A stretch of 64,000 nt of DNA from an uncultured Cyclobacteriaceae bacterium (GCA_943788235.1 CALSPM010000004.1:1-64000), one strand, 5' to 3'. Shown: positions 17,750 through 27,240, counted from the stretch's first letter. Program-made: numbers and translations. Notes: a model not told the origin generated them from the sequence alone.

Positions 17750-18777
17750 TCAGAACACTAATTTTTTATCTTGTTTTGCCATAGGTAAAAAGTTGATATC
17801 TAAATAACCGCCACTTGCGTTATCATCAGCAACTATTTGGGGTTTCCCTCTAATCATTTCAATGGAGTTTCGATGAACGTGGCCTGTAAAAATGCCCAAT
17901 AGATTTACAGCAGAAAAAACTTTCTTATGAAAATTAAATGTTGTTTGAGTGTGTCCACCTTCGGGCCATTTAGGACGTCTTTCTAATTTCAAAATTTTGA
18001 TCTGAGGCTGCTCCCCAATTAGGGTTTCCGCAACCAAAATTAATGCCCTTTCCAGGAGCATACATTGGAATATGCACCAATAAAACCAAAGGTATCCCAC
18101 TAGATACTTGTTCCTCAAAAAAGGCTAATTGCTCCTCATTAATTTGATAGGTAGAATTATCAATAGCTAAAAATCTGATTCCTTTGATATCATAAGCTGC
18201 CATTAATGGGTGATTTCCTTGATATAAGGGCAATAATCTTTTTTCTACCCATTTATCACGTAAAGACTCCAGAGTAGCCTTCCAGCCCTTCATAATGCCA
18301 ATCATGATTTCCAGCGGTATAAATGTACGGAATACCTGTATTCTTTAATTTGGACAAAACCCACTCTATCGCTGCTTCAGACGGAAAGCTAAAGATATCT
18401 CCAATTAAAGTTATCACATCAGCCTTTGCTTCTTTTGCAAAGGCGAGTGTTTGTTCAAAGGCTTCCTCTGGATTGGTATTTAATCGAGTTTTAAAATGTA
18501 CAGTTTGGTTATAAGCTTTTGCCATTCGGTTACTAAACTCTTGATAAGGGATTCCCCTTTCATCGTCTTTAAACAAATGCGTATCCGCCATATGGACTAC
18601 CCTTATCGATTCATTAATGGTTTCTACGAAAAAGGATACTTCTTCTTGATCTGTGGTTGTACATACCCTAATAGGTTGCTTGATTTTCTTTTTAGTTTTA
18701 TTTGCGAAAGAATCGGATGTAATTCCGAGGCCCAGGATGGCTGAAGAGGTTTTGCTAAAAAATGTTCGACGTTTCAT
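17750..18777 (-). pseudogene. Exported calcineurin-like metallophosphoesterase, two frameshifts
   Basis: Three overlapping frames together encode one phosphoesterase. 18256-18777 has a twin-Arg-like N terminus (MKRRTFFSKTSSAILGLG), then HMADTHLF, LIGDIFSFP and TAGNHDWH. 17970-18305 continues LLPLYQGNHPL ... LVLLVHIPMYAPG. 17750 to about 17985 ends the protein with FTGHVHRN. These are the metal-binding DxH, GD, GNHD and GHxH blocks of the family. The parts fit end to end, so the breaks (about 18285 and 17990) are recent or artefactual. The substrate cannot be told. M1 leader upstream. Confidence 0.82.
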
Positions 18778-19031
18778 ATGGGTGGATTTGTTTAGTTAAA
18801 GCTAATAAAAATCTGCACCCTTAGTAAATTATTCTCATCCGAAGGTATTGCTTGATTCCAAATTAATTTTGTGTAATGGATTTAAGCTACGCACAAGTCA
18901 AGAAGCTGTATAAGAAGAAAAAATACAAATTCTCTTTAGGTGCGTATCAGTGGATTCAACTGGGCATGTGTTTGCCGATATGAATTTGAAAGGGGAGCTG
19001 CTCCATTGATTAGATGCCCGCTATCGGTTAT
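18778..19031. repeat. Type I block: M1 with truncated M2
   Basis: M1 leader (18783-18875), the MDLSYAQVKKLYKKKKYKF half (18878-18985) and only the first 20 bases of M2 (to about 19012), where unrelated sequence begins. Confidence 0.7.
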
Positions 19032-19261
19032 TCAAATAAAAATACAGAACATTCCGATTGTGACGGCAACAATCAATACATTAATTCCATTTTTTACTTT
19101 TTCAGAATATTTTTTAAAATACTTTTCATTAAGAATACCTTGAATTGTTTCACAGCCAGCCCAGATTGTAGGACCCATGCCAATGATGGATGGCAAGAGA
19201 GAAATGTTTAAAATAAATTCAGATGCTACAGATCCCATTATGGAAACTGTCAAAGCTCCAA
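19032..19261 (-). pseudogene. Membrane protein fragment cut by an IS remnant
   Basis: About 76 codons open from the IS joint (GALTVSIMGSVASEFI...) to a stop at 19032, with a C-terminal hydrophobic segment (INVLIVAVTIGMFCIFI). The start is missing because an IS3 fragment begins at about 19262. Family unknown. Confidence 0.5.
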
Positions 19262-19437
19262 ACTCCTTCTGAGGTCTATTATGGCACTGGAGAACGAAAA
19301 CTTAGGCGCAGGAAAAGAATCAAACAACAAACTTTAATTGAACGGGAAAAACAGAATCAAAATATTTATTTAGATTAGTTTCAACAATCGCTTAATTTAT
19401 AACTGAAAAAATCCACTTTTATTTGACGACATACACT
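19262..19437 (+). mobile_element. IS3 fragment: OrfB 3' end and IS terminus
   Basis: Plus-strand match to the last codons of OrfB (LTPSEVYYGTGERKLRRRKR-like) and the terminus ending GTCGTCAAATAAAAGTGG in reverse (ACGACATACA at 19428-19437). Base changes throughout show it is older than the 11376 copy. Confidence 0.8.
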
Positions 19438-19712
19438 TTGGTAATTTGATTGGTATTTTTGAATATACTAACTTATTTAATTTGACAGGAGAATCAAGTG
19501 GTAGAAAATCAAGAAAGAGGAAGGTGTTTTACTAGTTAAAATTTCCCCATTGGAAGAAAGTTTTTTTTACTATTTTTTAGTCTAACATACATCTTATCAG
19601 CACTACCTGTATTATGTATTCTTACGCACGAATAGAGAGATTTTCACACAATATTTTTTGAATAAAATTATGATTTCAACTGTGTTGAATTGATTTTATT
19701 TATAACAGTGAG
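19438..19712. other. No gene seen
   Basis: 275 bases of AT-rich DNA between the IS fragment and the stop of the M24 peptidase gene. No repeat module or open frame of note. Confidence 0.5.
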
Positions 19713-21176
19713 TTATTCTTTTTTTGTGTTTAGAGGTAAGGATTGAGTGGGTCTAAATTCCGTTAAACCCTTTTCCCTTATTATTTTTTCAATATCTACA
19801 ATTGAAGAAGGTACAAAAGCACTCAAATTTTCTGCACCTGATTCGGTAATAACAGCAACATCTTCAATCCTGATATACCATTTTTCTTCGGGTATCCATA
19901 TCATAGGGTCTATAGTGAAAACCATACCAGGCTCTAAAGGGACATGATGTACGCGTCCCACATCATGGACAGCCATGCCAACAGGATGTTGAAAGTGACC
20001 TCTAAACCTAAGTCCTTCTTTTACAGCTTTTAGATGAGATGGTTTTGCAAATTTTTTTCCCACAAGATATTCTTGCATTTCTGCGGCGGCTTTATCTAAA
20101 ACTTCATTTGAGGTAATACCTGGTTTTAGATACTTAAAAAGGGCATCTCTATAGGCTACAATATATTCATATAATGCAGTTTGCCCTTTGTCAAATGTTC
20201 CATTAACTGGCCAAACTCTAGTCACATCACTCGTATAATTATGATAATCAGGGGCATAATCCATTAGGACTAAATCACCTGCTCTTAATACATCTGTTTT
20301 CCGAAAATAATGTCCCATATATGCGTTGGTACCACCTCCTATAATTGCTGGATAGCCATCTCCCTGAACTCCATGTTGATAAAAAATGTACTTTGCAGCA
20401 GCATCTAATTGATACTCATAAATTCCGGGTTTAGTAGATCGCATAGCCTCAATAATTGCTAAACCCGCAATATGAGTTGTCCTCCGGATAACCTCTATTT
20501 CTTTTGGGCTTTTTATCAATCGCATTGAGTCCAATAATGGCGAGAGATCACGGATATCAAATTCAGGAAAGCGGTCGTTCAGTAGCCTTTTGAATCGCGC
20601 TTCACGCGTTACTTGGGAATCCCAAGGATCGGCAGCAGCGCGTGCATGACCATAAAGTATCTCATCCCTGCTGTCATTACCCATTTCGGCGGGACTCAAG
20701 GGAGTAAATAATATGGGTGTTCTTCCATTAATAAGTCCTGTGGAGACAAGGTCCTTTCCAAGGAATTCAAGAGGTCGAACTCGGTTGACACCTGTCAATT
20801 TCTTGACGAGATCAGCATCATCAGCAGATAATATTTTCCCTTGATTACGTTCTCGCCCTTCTTCTCGGTGCGGTAAATAAAGGGTGGAGCTTCTATTTTT
20901 CCCATTCAATAACAAATAGGCATGCCCTTCTTCCAGACCACATAAATAATAAAAAGTATTTGTTTGTCTAAATACTTTAAATCCGGCAATACTAGGTGCA
21001 CTTTGAATCAAGGCAATGGCATTTTTTCCAATTTTATTAAATATTTTTGACCTACGCGTTTCAAATTCTAAAGTTGAAAAATCTGTTTGATAATAATGCT
21101 TTTCTTGTGCCAACAAAAAGCATTTTGAAATAAGGGAAAGGAGCAAAAATAAAGCTGCGTGTTTTTTAAAATTCAT
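19713..21176 (-). CDS. Secreted Xaa-Pro aminopeptidase (M24B family)
   Basis: 487 residues with a signal peptide (about 1-23, CFLLAQE). An N-terminal creatinase-like domain (about 30-190, FYYLCGLEEGHAYLLL, LYLPHREEGRE) is followed by the pita-bread catalytic domain. Metal ligands: D in LMDYAPDYH, D in TSDVTRVWP, H in HPVGMAVHDVG, and E in RIEDVAVI. The fourth usual ligand, Glu of TxEP, is Asp here (FTIDPMIW), a variant I believe is frequent in secreted members. It would remove N-terminal residues next to proline, in the periplasm or outside. An M1 leader and a stray signal-peptide coding remnant lie upstream. Confidence 0.93.
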   Translation of the reverse strand: MNFKKHAALFLLLSLISKCFLLAQEKHYYQTDFSTLEFETRRSKIFNKIGKNAIALIQSAPSIAGFKVFRQTNTFYYLCGLEEGHAYLLLNGKNRSSTLYLPHREEGRERNQGKILSADDADLVKKLTGVNRVRPLEFLGKDLVSTGLINGRTPILFTPLSPAEMGNDSRDEILYGHARAAADPWDSQVTREARFKRLLNDRFPEFDIRDLSPLLDSMRLIKSPKEIEVIRRTTHIAGLAIIEAMRSTKPGIYEYQLDAAAKYIFYQHGVQGDGYPAIIGGGTNAYMGHYFRKTDVLRAGDLVLMDYAPDYHNYTSDVTRVWPVNGTFDKGQTALYEYIVAYRDALFKYLKPGITSNEVLDKAAAEMQEYLVGKKFAKPSHLKAVKEGLRFRGHFQHPVGMAVHDVGRVHHVPLEPGMVFTIDPMIWIPEEKWYIRIEDVAVITESGAENLSAFVPSSIVDIEKIIREKGLTEFRPTQSLPLNTKKE

Positions 21177-21311
21177 TATGCATGGTTTTACCTTATAAAT
21201 TTATTTTAGTGAAAATAATTAAGAAGAGGCGGTGTTTCATGCTTTTCACAATGGTTGGTTTTGTTTATGTAAACTAATAAATTTTTCACCTTGATGAATT
21301 ATTCTCATCCG
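21177..21311. repeat. Lipoprotein 5' remnant joined to M1 leader
   Basis: On the minus strand, M1 leader sequence (about 21240-21305) is followed by ATGAAACACCGCCTCTTCTT (MKHRLFLIIF), the start of the lipoprotein signal found in the MKHIKHLLFLSIL genes. The M24 gene then begins 50-60 bases on. Confidence 0.55.
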
Positions 21312-21819
21312 TTAGAACCTCTTTTTTGGGTTTACATGTACTCCTTCAATTTGCTGTCCATAAAGTTGACTAGCCAGAAGAATATCGCTTAACCATTCTT
21401 TTATATTAGATATTTTTCCTTCTGAGTTAACCGTATATTTTATTGCATACTCATTTTCATATTTTCCTCCAATACCTTCCATTTTCCCATTTGTAAAAAC
21501 AATTGCAGTATTTTCCCCAGCAATAATTTCACCAAATTTAGTATCTACTGCACCTTTAAGTAAGGAGCCAAAATAGGTAGCAAATTTCATATATTCATCC
21601 CAATCATATGTTTGGGAAATATCAAGTTCACCATTATAATGTAAAAGTAAAATCTTCACTAAGTGAAGATTTAAATGTTTCAATATCTCCAGTCATCTGA
21701 GCATTATATGCTTTCAATGCAATTTCTTCAGTGCTATTTATTGTTTTTTCTCTCTCGCTGATAGTTGAACAAGAAAATGCAAATAAAATTATAGATAGTA
21801 ATGTAATTTTTTTCATAGT
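21312..21819 (-). pseudogene. NTF2-like (SnoaL-type) lipoprotein, frameshifted
   Basis: The 5' frame (MKKITLLSIILFAFSC lipobox; residues EIALKAYNAQMTGDIETFKS then SLSEDFTF) shifts at about 21645-21660. It continues as HYNGELDISQTYDWDEYMKF ... EIIAGENTAIVFTNGKMEG ... YAIKYTVNSEGKISNIKEW. This is the order of strands and helices of SnoaL/NTF2-like proteins. An extra T in TTTTACTTTTAC explains the break. Its M1 leader has TAACTTTA before the start. Confidence 0.75.
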
Positions 21820-21834
21820 CATCAATTTTGGCAT

Positions 21835-22075
21835 TTAAAGTTACTAAATTTTTTCTACCCTTAGTGAATTAATCTCATCCGATGGTTTTGCTCAAGTCCA
21901 AATTAATTTTGTGTCATGGATTTGAGCTACGACAAAATCAAGAAGTTATATAAGCAGAAGAAAGCACAAATTTTATGTAGGTGCGTATTAATGAATTTAA
22001 CTGCCTATGTGTTTGCTGATGTGAAGTTGAAAGGGGGGAATGCTCCATTGATGATCATGAGTGTGAAGCCTGTGG
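21835..22075. repeat. Type I block: M1 plus M2
   Basis: M1 leader (21838-21905), the MDLSYDKIKKLYKQKK half (from 21918) and M2 (about 22030-22073), cut at its end by an IS terminus. In this copy the M1 frame stays open through VFADVKLKGG into M2. Confidence 0.75.
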
Positions 22076-22158
22076 TGTACCGTCAGCAAAAGTGAACTAA
22101 CTAAGGGTTAAATTAGAATAGAGTGTTTTTAAGCATACTAAATGCTCAAATTTAACAC
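22076..22158 (+). mobile_element. IS3 right-end fragment, inverted
   Basis: TGTACCGTCAGCAAAAGTG and the following 60 bases match the inverted right end of the 11376-12849 IS. It stops before the OrfA start. Confidence 0.75.
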
Positions 22159-22480
22159 TCTTTCAATGGGATACAGATGTCTACAACCGTTTTGTTATTT
22201 CTTTTTGGCTGGTAAACTTCAAAAGAACCCACCATCGAAAATTCTAATTTGTGATTGTCGGTATAGCTTTTCATATCTGTCCAAACGTCTTTGAATTCAA
22301 AAAATGAATTTAGTTCATATCTTCTCACAGCGCATTTTCCTGGTTCAAATTTTATAATATTAACTTCATTATTTGGTTTACAAGTTTTATCAATTATTCT
22401 TGAAGCACCTTGTTCAAGGTTTTCAATACCAACTTCATTAATATGACAATCACCGCTAATAAAACGGTTACAGTCTTGAC
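22159..22480 (-). pseudogene. 3' fragment of an effector-binding (GyrI/AraC-type) domain protein
   Basis: About 107 codons open on the minus strand: DCHINEVGIENLEQGASRII ... IIKFEPGKCAVRRYELNSFF ... WTDMKSYTDNHKLEFSMVGS ... FEVYQPKRNNKTVVDICIPL then KEC-stop. The FEVYxP...D.CIPLK end is typical of GyrI-like small-molecule-binding domains found alone or behind AraC-type DNA-binding domains. The 5' end is replaced by M5 at about 22480 and the stop lies at the IS joint. No start codon remains. Confidence 0.6.
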
Positions 22481-22690
22481 CAAAATTTTTTGTTGAATTT
22501 AAACGATGGACATTCCTTTATGCCTTGATCTAAAATGAAAGATTAATATCACCTCAACACCTCATGAAATACCTCCCTGTCTAACACTTCAAAATAAGCC
22601 TCAAACTCCTCCAATATTATCTCTTTTAGAGAAACACTCGCAAGTACTATTAATCTCCTTTAAAACGGCTGCATTCATCTGGCATAAGTT
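22481..22690. repeat. M5 plus M3
   Basis: M5 (22478-22540) and M3 (about 22548-22690), which cut off the 5' end of the effector-binding gene. Confidence 0.65.
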
Positions 22691-22983
22691 CTTACTTATC
22701 ATCTAATCTATAAGAAACTCCAAATACTTTACCCCTCTGTACATCCTTCTGCCTTATACATCTTTTTATTAATTTTATAAAGATTATATATCTATACTAA
22801 GATTGAATACAAAGCCCTCTTCGTAAGAAATATCAAAAAATTGTAAACAAAAAGACTTGGCAACATTTTAAGAAAATCGAGGTTTCCGATGAAAAGAAAG
22901 ATGAGCTATCAAGCGGTGAAAAGAACTTATACTTATATGATTTTTGGTTCTTTTATTTTAGACAACATTGGAAGAATAAGTAA
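22691..22983 (+). pseudogene. 3' fragment of an unidentified plus-strand gene
   Basis: From about 22848 a frame reads KKTWQHFKKIEVSDEKKDEL ... YDFWFFYFRQHWKNK-stop, ending 1-3 bases before the stop of the convergent 22984 gene. The frame before it is broken. Too short to assign. 22691-22847 shows nothing. Confidence 0.35.
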
Positions 22984-23856
22984 TTACTTACTCTTCACCT
23001 CCATTAAATGATCATAGAAATGTGGATAACCAGATCCTGTTGTTCTATATATGTCAACATAATATTCTTTCATCTCGGCTACTTGATCGGCAATTTTGAT
23101 TGTAGACTGATTTTTACTCTCTAAAAACATTTTAATCTCATCAATCTTTTTGCAATCAATTAAAAGCTCATTAAAATTTTCATTAGAGCCAATCTTTATT
23201 ATTTCAGTAACAAGTTTATCAGGATTAGGTAAGGTATTATAGAGAGCCTTTAAACCCTTTTGATATACCTCTGGATTAGAATAAAGTGTCTCCCAATAAT
23301 CAGCCTTTTTCATCACTTCATTAGGTGGTATTGTCGATCGATAAAATTCACGCTCATCCGCATCTAAGGATTGCCATAGAACACTCCTAAATTGTGGTTT
23401 TTCTTGCCAACAACTAATCTCAGATTTCACTAAAACATTCCAAGGAATTTTTATCTGACCATCCATCCCTTTGACTATGGAAGCTTTAACGATGTCAAAA
23501 TATGAATTGAATTCTATAAAAAGGAAAACCTCATCATTACGCTTCATTAACAAATAATCTTTGTTGTGTGCTGAACAAGCTTCTATCTCTTTAAATGAAA
23601 CTCCAAACTTTTGCTTACAAGCTTTTTTTAACCTTTTTTCTAGCGATTTTTCCATTGAATTATGATAAACCGTTCTCTTGACAAGTTTATAAGACTTCAA
23701 TAGTATTTGCATATCCTCGTTTGCTTCTTTTGGAATACTATCATCTATTTGAACGTATTTGTTTTTGTTTTCTATAAATACACGCAAATAATGGAATTTA
23801 TTCGATGCCCGTCCACTTCGTGGTTTAATAATGTAACAGCCTACCTCAAGGTTCAT
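22984..23856 (-). CDS. Cytosolic protein of unknown function
   Basis: 290 residues without a signal peptide or membrane segment. Charged and helix-rich: SMEKSLEKRLKKACKQKFGV, DEREFYRSTIPPNEVMKKAD, IKIADQVAEMKEYYVDIYRT. Only one or two Trp positions and no catalytic signature. It begins MNLEVGCYIIKPRSGRASNK. The gene is intact, rare for this part of the window, and lacks an M1 leader. I do not recognise the family. Confidence 0.65.
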   Translation of the reverse strand: MNLEVGCYIIKPRSGRASNKFHYLRVFIENKNKYVQIDDSIPKEANEDMQILLKSYKLVKRTVYHNSMEKSLEKRLKKACKQKFGVSFKEIEACSAHNKDYLLMKRNDEVFLFIEFNSYFDIVKASIVKGMDGQIKIPWNVLVKSEISCWQEKPQFRSVLWQSLDADEREFYRSTIPPNEVMKKADYWETLYSNPEVYQKGLKALYNTLPNPDKLVTEIIKIGSNENFNELLIDCKKIDEIKMFLESKNQSTIKIADQVAEMKEYYVDIYRTTGSGYPHFYDHLMEVKSK

Positions 23857-24414
23857 GGTGCGAAATTAATCTAGTCTTTCTAAAAACCAAAAATCTGTAA
23901 TGATAAGAGTACGGGGTTATTTGGTATTTGACTTATAAAGCCTTTCTTAATGGTAGGTAGGGTTCCTTTTATCTTTAAATGAGTACGTTAGAAGAGCTAA
24001 TACAACCCCGCCATAGACAATCTTTAAAGCTAATGTGAAGACGTATTAGTATTGATATTTATTCTTAATTTAGAAGGAAAGAGAATGTTATAGAAGCTTA
24101 TATGAGGTCTGGAGATGATCCTGATATGAAGCCTTTGGAAGTTGAATTTTTGAAAATAAATAAAAACGAATATCTGCGAGCCTGAACTATTTTTAACAAA
24201 AGAAAAGTGATAATTAAAACGGAAGAAAGAAAATTGAAAAAAATTTCCTTTATCATACCCCTTACCAACTAATCAATCCCTTATAAATTTGTTGAGGCCA
24301 GTTCTATTTTTCTTGAGTGTCCTCTTAAAAATTGTTAAAAAACTCCTGAGACACTACAGCCCAGAGTAACCCGCGACATCGATTATACTGAATGTGAAGC
24401 CTGTGGGTCATAAA
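23857..24414. repeat. M4-M2 hybrid, unique DNA, then T-M2 hybrid
   Basis: M4 (about 24025-24105) runs straight into M2 (24112-24142) with no M1. A half T (24340-24366) joins a second M2 (about 24370-24412). Bases 23857-24020 and 24143-24335 show no gene. Confidence 0.65.
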
Positions 24415-24601
24415 TCACCAATCGTCTTTTTTTTTGACGTGTAGGTAAATATTGCAAGAATTACAGTATGCGCGATAGACATAAAGAAAGCAAAATATTT
24501 GCTTCTATCTTCATCGTATTTTAAACTTGTAACCACAGTAGCAAAGCACCAATAAGTGTAAAAAAGCGATAATAAACAGCTTTAGGGACTCTTCTAGCCA
24601 T
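24415..24601 (-). pseudogene. Small two-helix membrane protein, frameshifted
   Basis: Starts MARRVPKAVYYRFF, then one missing base near 24555. It continues in another frame as YWCFATVVTSLKYDEDRSKY ... FFMSIAHTVILAIFTYTSKK then KDDW-stop. Two hydrophobic segments would result. Its last bases (ACGATTGGTGA) match the S segment found after SPOR genes. Confidence 0.55.
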
Positions 24602-24650
24602 TTTTTTTATTTAGAAAATTTAAAGATAAGCAGACTTGAACACTTTAGGA

Positions 24651-25241
24651 TCAATATTTTAATACCCAGGACTGCTCATCGAATTCATCTTTGTATTTAT
24701 CCAGTCCAATATTAGATATAATTTCATCATCTACAACCTTTAAATAGATCCTCCGAGTTGGAATAAAGAAAATCTTATTGTCAAAGGTTTCATATTCGAG
24801 AGCCACCATCGTAAGTTTACTCGTGCTAAAAGGTGGGATAATGGTAACATTTGACCCCGATAAAATCAATTTTTTGGCATAATCGAAAGCTAAGTCATTG
24901 TCTAAAAAACTAGCCAAAATTAAATAATATTTATCCAATGGCTGATTTATTTCGGATATTGCTCCAATTGCTCTTGGTGCAGATTCCAGTTCAGGAGGAT
25001 CTGTTTTAATTTCAGGTTCAATGACTTCTTCAATAACGGATTCAGGTATTATTTCTTTTTTAACCTCAGCTTCAATGACTTCTTCAATAACGGGTTCAGG
25101 TATTATTTCTTTTTTAACCTCAGCTTCAATGACTGACTTACCTAGCATTAATGCAGTCGGTTTTGGGTCCTCAATCATGTTCAATAAACTAATTCCGATA
25201 ACAACGGCAAATAATAAGAGGAGCATTAAATAATTTCTCAT
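24651..25241 (-). CDS. Membrane-anchored SPOR-domain protein (copy 2 of 3)
   Basis: 196 residues. Same layout as copies 1 and 3: membrane anchor, charged linker, SPOR domain. The linker has the 17-residue unit EVKKEIIPEPVIEEVIE twice, a tandem expansion absent from the other copies. After LEYETFD an extra stretch of about 24 residues (NKIFFIPTRRIYLKVVDD then EIIS) is inserted in frame inside the SPOR domain, so peptidoglycan binding may be altered. Confidence 0.83.
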   Translation of the reverse strand: MRNYLMLLLLFAVVIGISLLNMIEDPKPTALMLGKSVIEAEVKKEIIPEPVIEEVIEAEVKKEIIPESVIEEVIEPEIKTDPPELESAPRAIGAISEINQPLDKYYLILASFLDNDLAFDYAKKLILSGSNVTIIPPFSTSKLTMVALEYETFDNKIFFIPTRRIYLKVVDDEIISNIGLDKYKDEFDEQSWVLKY

Positions 25242-25872
25242 AATGCAATGTTGAAAAGTGGAAGATTTTTACAACTGAAAGTTAACCACTAACATAATAC
25301 TTTTTTAAATAGGCAAAAAAAACTCCTAGAATCACTACACTCTAGAAGTTATGCCTAAATTCAAAAAAGCTCTTGACCAAAACTTTTTGTCGAAAAGAAT
25401 ATTGGATATTCTTTTTATGCTTCATTCAAAAATAAGTATCCCCCTCACCTCAATACCTCATGAAATACTACCCTTTCTAACACCTCAAAATAAGCCTCAA
25501 ACTCTCCCAATATTACCTTTTTAGAGAAACATCCGCAAGTACTATTAATCTCCTTTAGAACGGCTTCATGCATCTCACATTTGAGCAGTCCAACCCTATA
25601 ATAATCCTCAGTCTTATCGATTACTTTTAGCTTGCCACGCGCTCGCTTTTTGTGTGTTACCTTGACTAGAATAAAGTCATAATCTCCTTACATGATAAAG
25701 CCAGTATCTTCTAGTTCTTATATAGCGAGTACAAATACATTACCGAAAGGATTAAGGCCAGATCTACGCAATGGTTGATAAACTACGTAAATAAAAATAA
25801 AACTTTTTTCATCTTTTTTTTAGCCAGTTTAATAGATCTTTAAACTTAAATGTTAACTATAAACCAATTGAA
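25242..25872. repeat. SPOR-type leader, T, M5 and extended M3
   Basis: Leader 25242-25300, T 25321-25350, M5 about 25368-25420, M3 about 25445-25740. This M3 is the longest: the minus-strand frame can be followed upstream to DYDFILVKVTHKKRARGKLK, with one in-frame stop before that. The last 130 bases are the AT-rich upstream region of the plus-strand gene. Confidence 0.7.
25321..25350 (-). terminator. T hairpin
   Basis: AACTCCTAGA and TCTAGAAGTT pair with one wobble; T6-7 follows on the minus strand. Confidence 0.6.
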
Positions 25873-26364
25873 ATGAAAAAAATTATATTAAGTTTACTCT
25901 TCGGAGCATTAATCAGTAGTTGTAATAATAATGACTTAATGGAAATAAAAAAGAAAACAAAAAGCTATTTTATACATCTTACCTCTGATCCAAAGATTAA
26001 TCCAAGTGCTGCAATGATGTCAATTTTTGCTGCAAGTGAAGCACTTAAACAAGGGCACAGTGTAACCTATTTTGCGGCTGGCGATGGTACAAGAATCTTA
26101 ATTAAAGAAGTAATAGAGAATCTCCACACTGTTACTCCTCACGGTGGAGGGACTAGTAAAATAAGTGAGGCAGCAAAAAATTCATTACTTGAGTTTTCTA
26201 AAAATGGTGGGATTATCCATGTTTCAGAGGGTTCTTTTGCTACTTATGGTGTAAATCAAGATAATTACAAAGAACATTTAATTGATGTATCTAAAATATT
26301 TTGGAGCTATCCTAAGCAATTGATTGAAGAGAGCTCCAAAGCTGATATCGTTTTTTCATATTAA
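25873..26364 (+). CDS. DsrE-like lipoprotein
   Basis: 163 residues. The lipobox ALISSC (about Cys 17) gives an anchored, extracytoplasmic protein. The mature domain, YFIHLTSDPKINPSAAMMSI then FAASEALKQGHSVTYFAAGD, has the strand-helix-strand opening of DsrE/DsrF-like folds. FSKNGGIIHVSEGSFATYGV contains none of the catalytic cysteines of sulfur-transfer members, so a redox role is doubtful. It is one of few plus-strand genes. No M1 leader. Confidence 0.75.
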   Translation: MKKIILSLLFGALISSCNNNDLMEIKKKTKSYFIHLTSDPKINPSAAMMSIFAASEALKQGHSVTYFAAGDGTRILIKEVIENLHTVTPHGGGTSKISEAAKNSLLEFSKNGGIIHVSEGSFATYGVNQDNYKEHLIDVSKIFWSYPKQLIEESSKADIVFSY

Positions 26365-26479
26365 GTAAGTGAGATTAGCCTTTTCTAAAAGCTGGATATT
26401 TTTTCAGTTCTGGCTACCTTGTTATTTATTGGTTTCTTATAATGATTATTTTCGAGTTCAATTAATCTTCTGAGGAGGC

Positions 26480-26977
26480 TTATTCTGTACAGTTAGTGAA
26501 GTTAGGTTTGGGTTCTGTCCAAGAGGTGGCATTAAATCTGAAAGCACTGCATTCTGTAACATTACTGACATCCCAAGAGCTGATATCTCGATTGAAAGAT
26601 TCTGCTCCAAAAAACATCGCCGACATATCTGTTACATTACCGACATCCCAAGCGCCGATATCTTGGTTAAAAGAATGATCAACAGAATCTGAAAATAAAT
26701 AAAGCATTCTAGTAATTTTAGTCGTAACAACCTTTGAAACGTCCTCATTTTCATCTACCATTTGATAAAGCATTGCCGAATCTACTACCAAATAATTAAT
26801 CCCATTCAAACCATATGATTCTCCGACTACAGCATTTTCATATGCTTTAATAGTTATCCCATTTTCATCTAAATAAATTAAACTTTGTGAACTATCACCA
26901 ACCATATCACTACAATCGGTGAAAATTACAAGTGAACAAAGAATACTCAAGAGTAGGAGGTATTTATAGTATTTCAT
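26480..26977 (-). CDS. DUF285 (BspA-like repeat) lipoprotein, short
   Basis: 165 residues from MKYYKYLLLLS (an ATG four codons upstream is possible). Lipobox LVIFTDC. Two DUF285 repeats at the C-terminal half: FNQDIGAWDVGNVTDMSAMF and FNRDISSWDVSNVTECSAFR. Such repeats usually come in larger numbers in surface proteins, so this protein is short for its type. The M1 leader upstream carries TAGTTTTG. Confidence 0.82.
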   Translation of the reverse strand: MKYYKYLLLLSILCSLVIFTDCSDMVGDSSQSLIYLDENGITIKAYENAVVGESYGLNGINYLVVDSAMLYQMVDENEDVSKVVTTKITRMLYLFSDSVDHSFNQDIGAWDVGNVTDMSAMFFGAESFNRDISSWDVSNVTECSAFRFNATSWTEPKPNFTNCTE

Positions 26978-26989
26978 AGTTGAAATCAA

Positions 26990-27240
26990 AACTAATAAAA
27001 ATCTCCCATTCTTAGTGAATTATACTCATTCGAAAGTATTGCTTGAGCCTAAATTAATTTTTTGTAATGGATTTAAACTACCCACAAGATAAGAGGCAAT
27101 AAAAGAAAAAAAAGTGTAAATTCTATGTAAGTGCGTATCAGTGGATTGAACGGGATATGTGTTTGCCGATATGAATTTGAAAGGGGACTGCTGTATTGAT
27201 ACTCCTGATTTTGAGACATTTGGATCTTAAATCACCAATC
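26990..27240. repeat. Type I block: M1 plus M2
   Basis: M1 leader (26992-27055), a decayed MDLNYPQ half with an early stop, M1 end (27120-27180) and a weak M2 (27185-27230). Confidence 0.65.
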
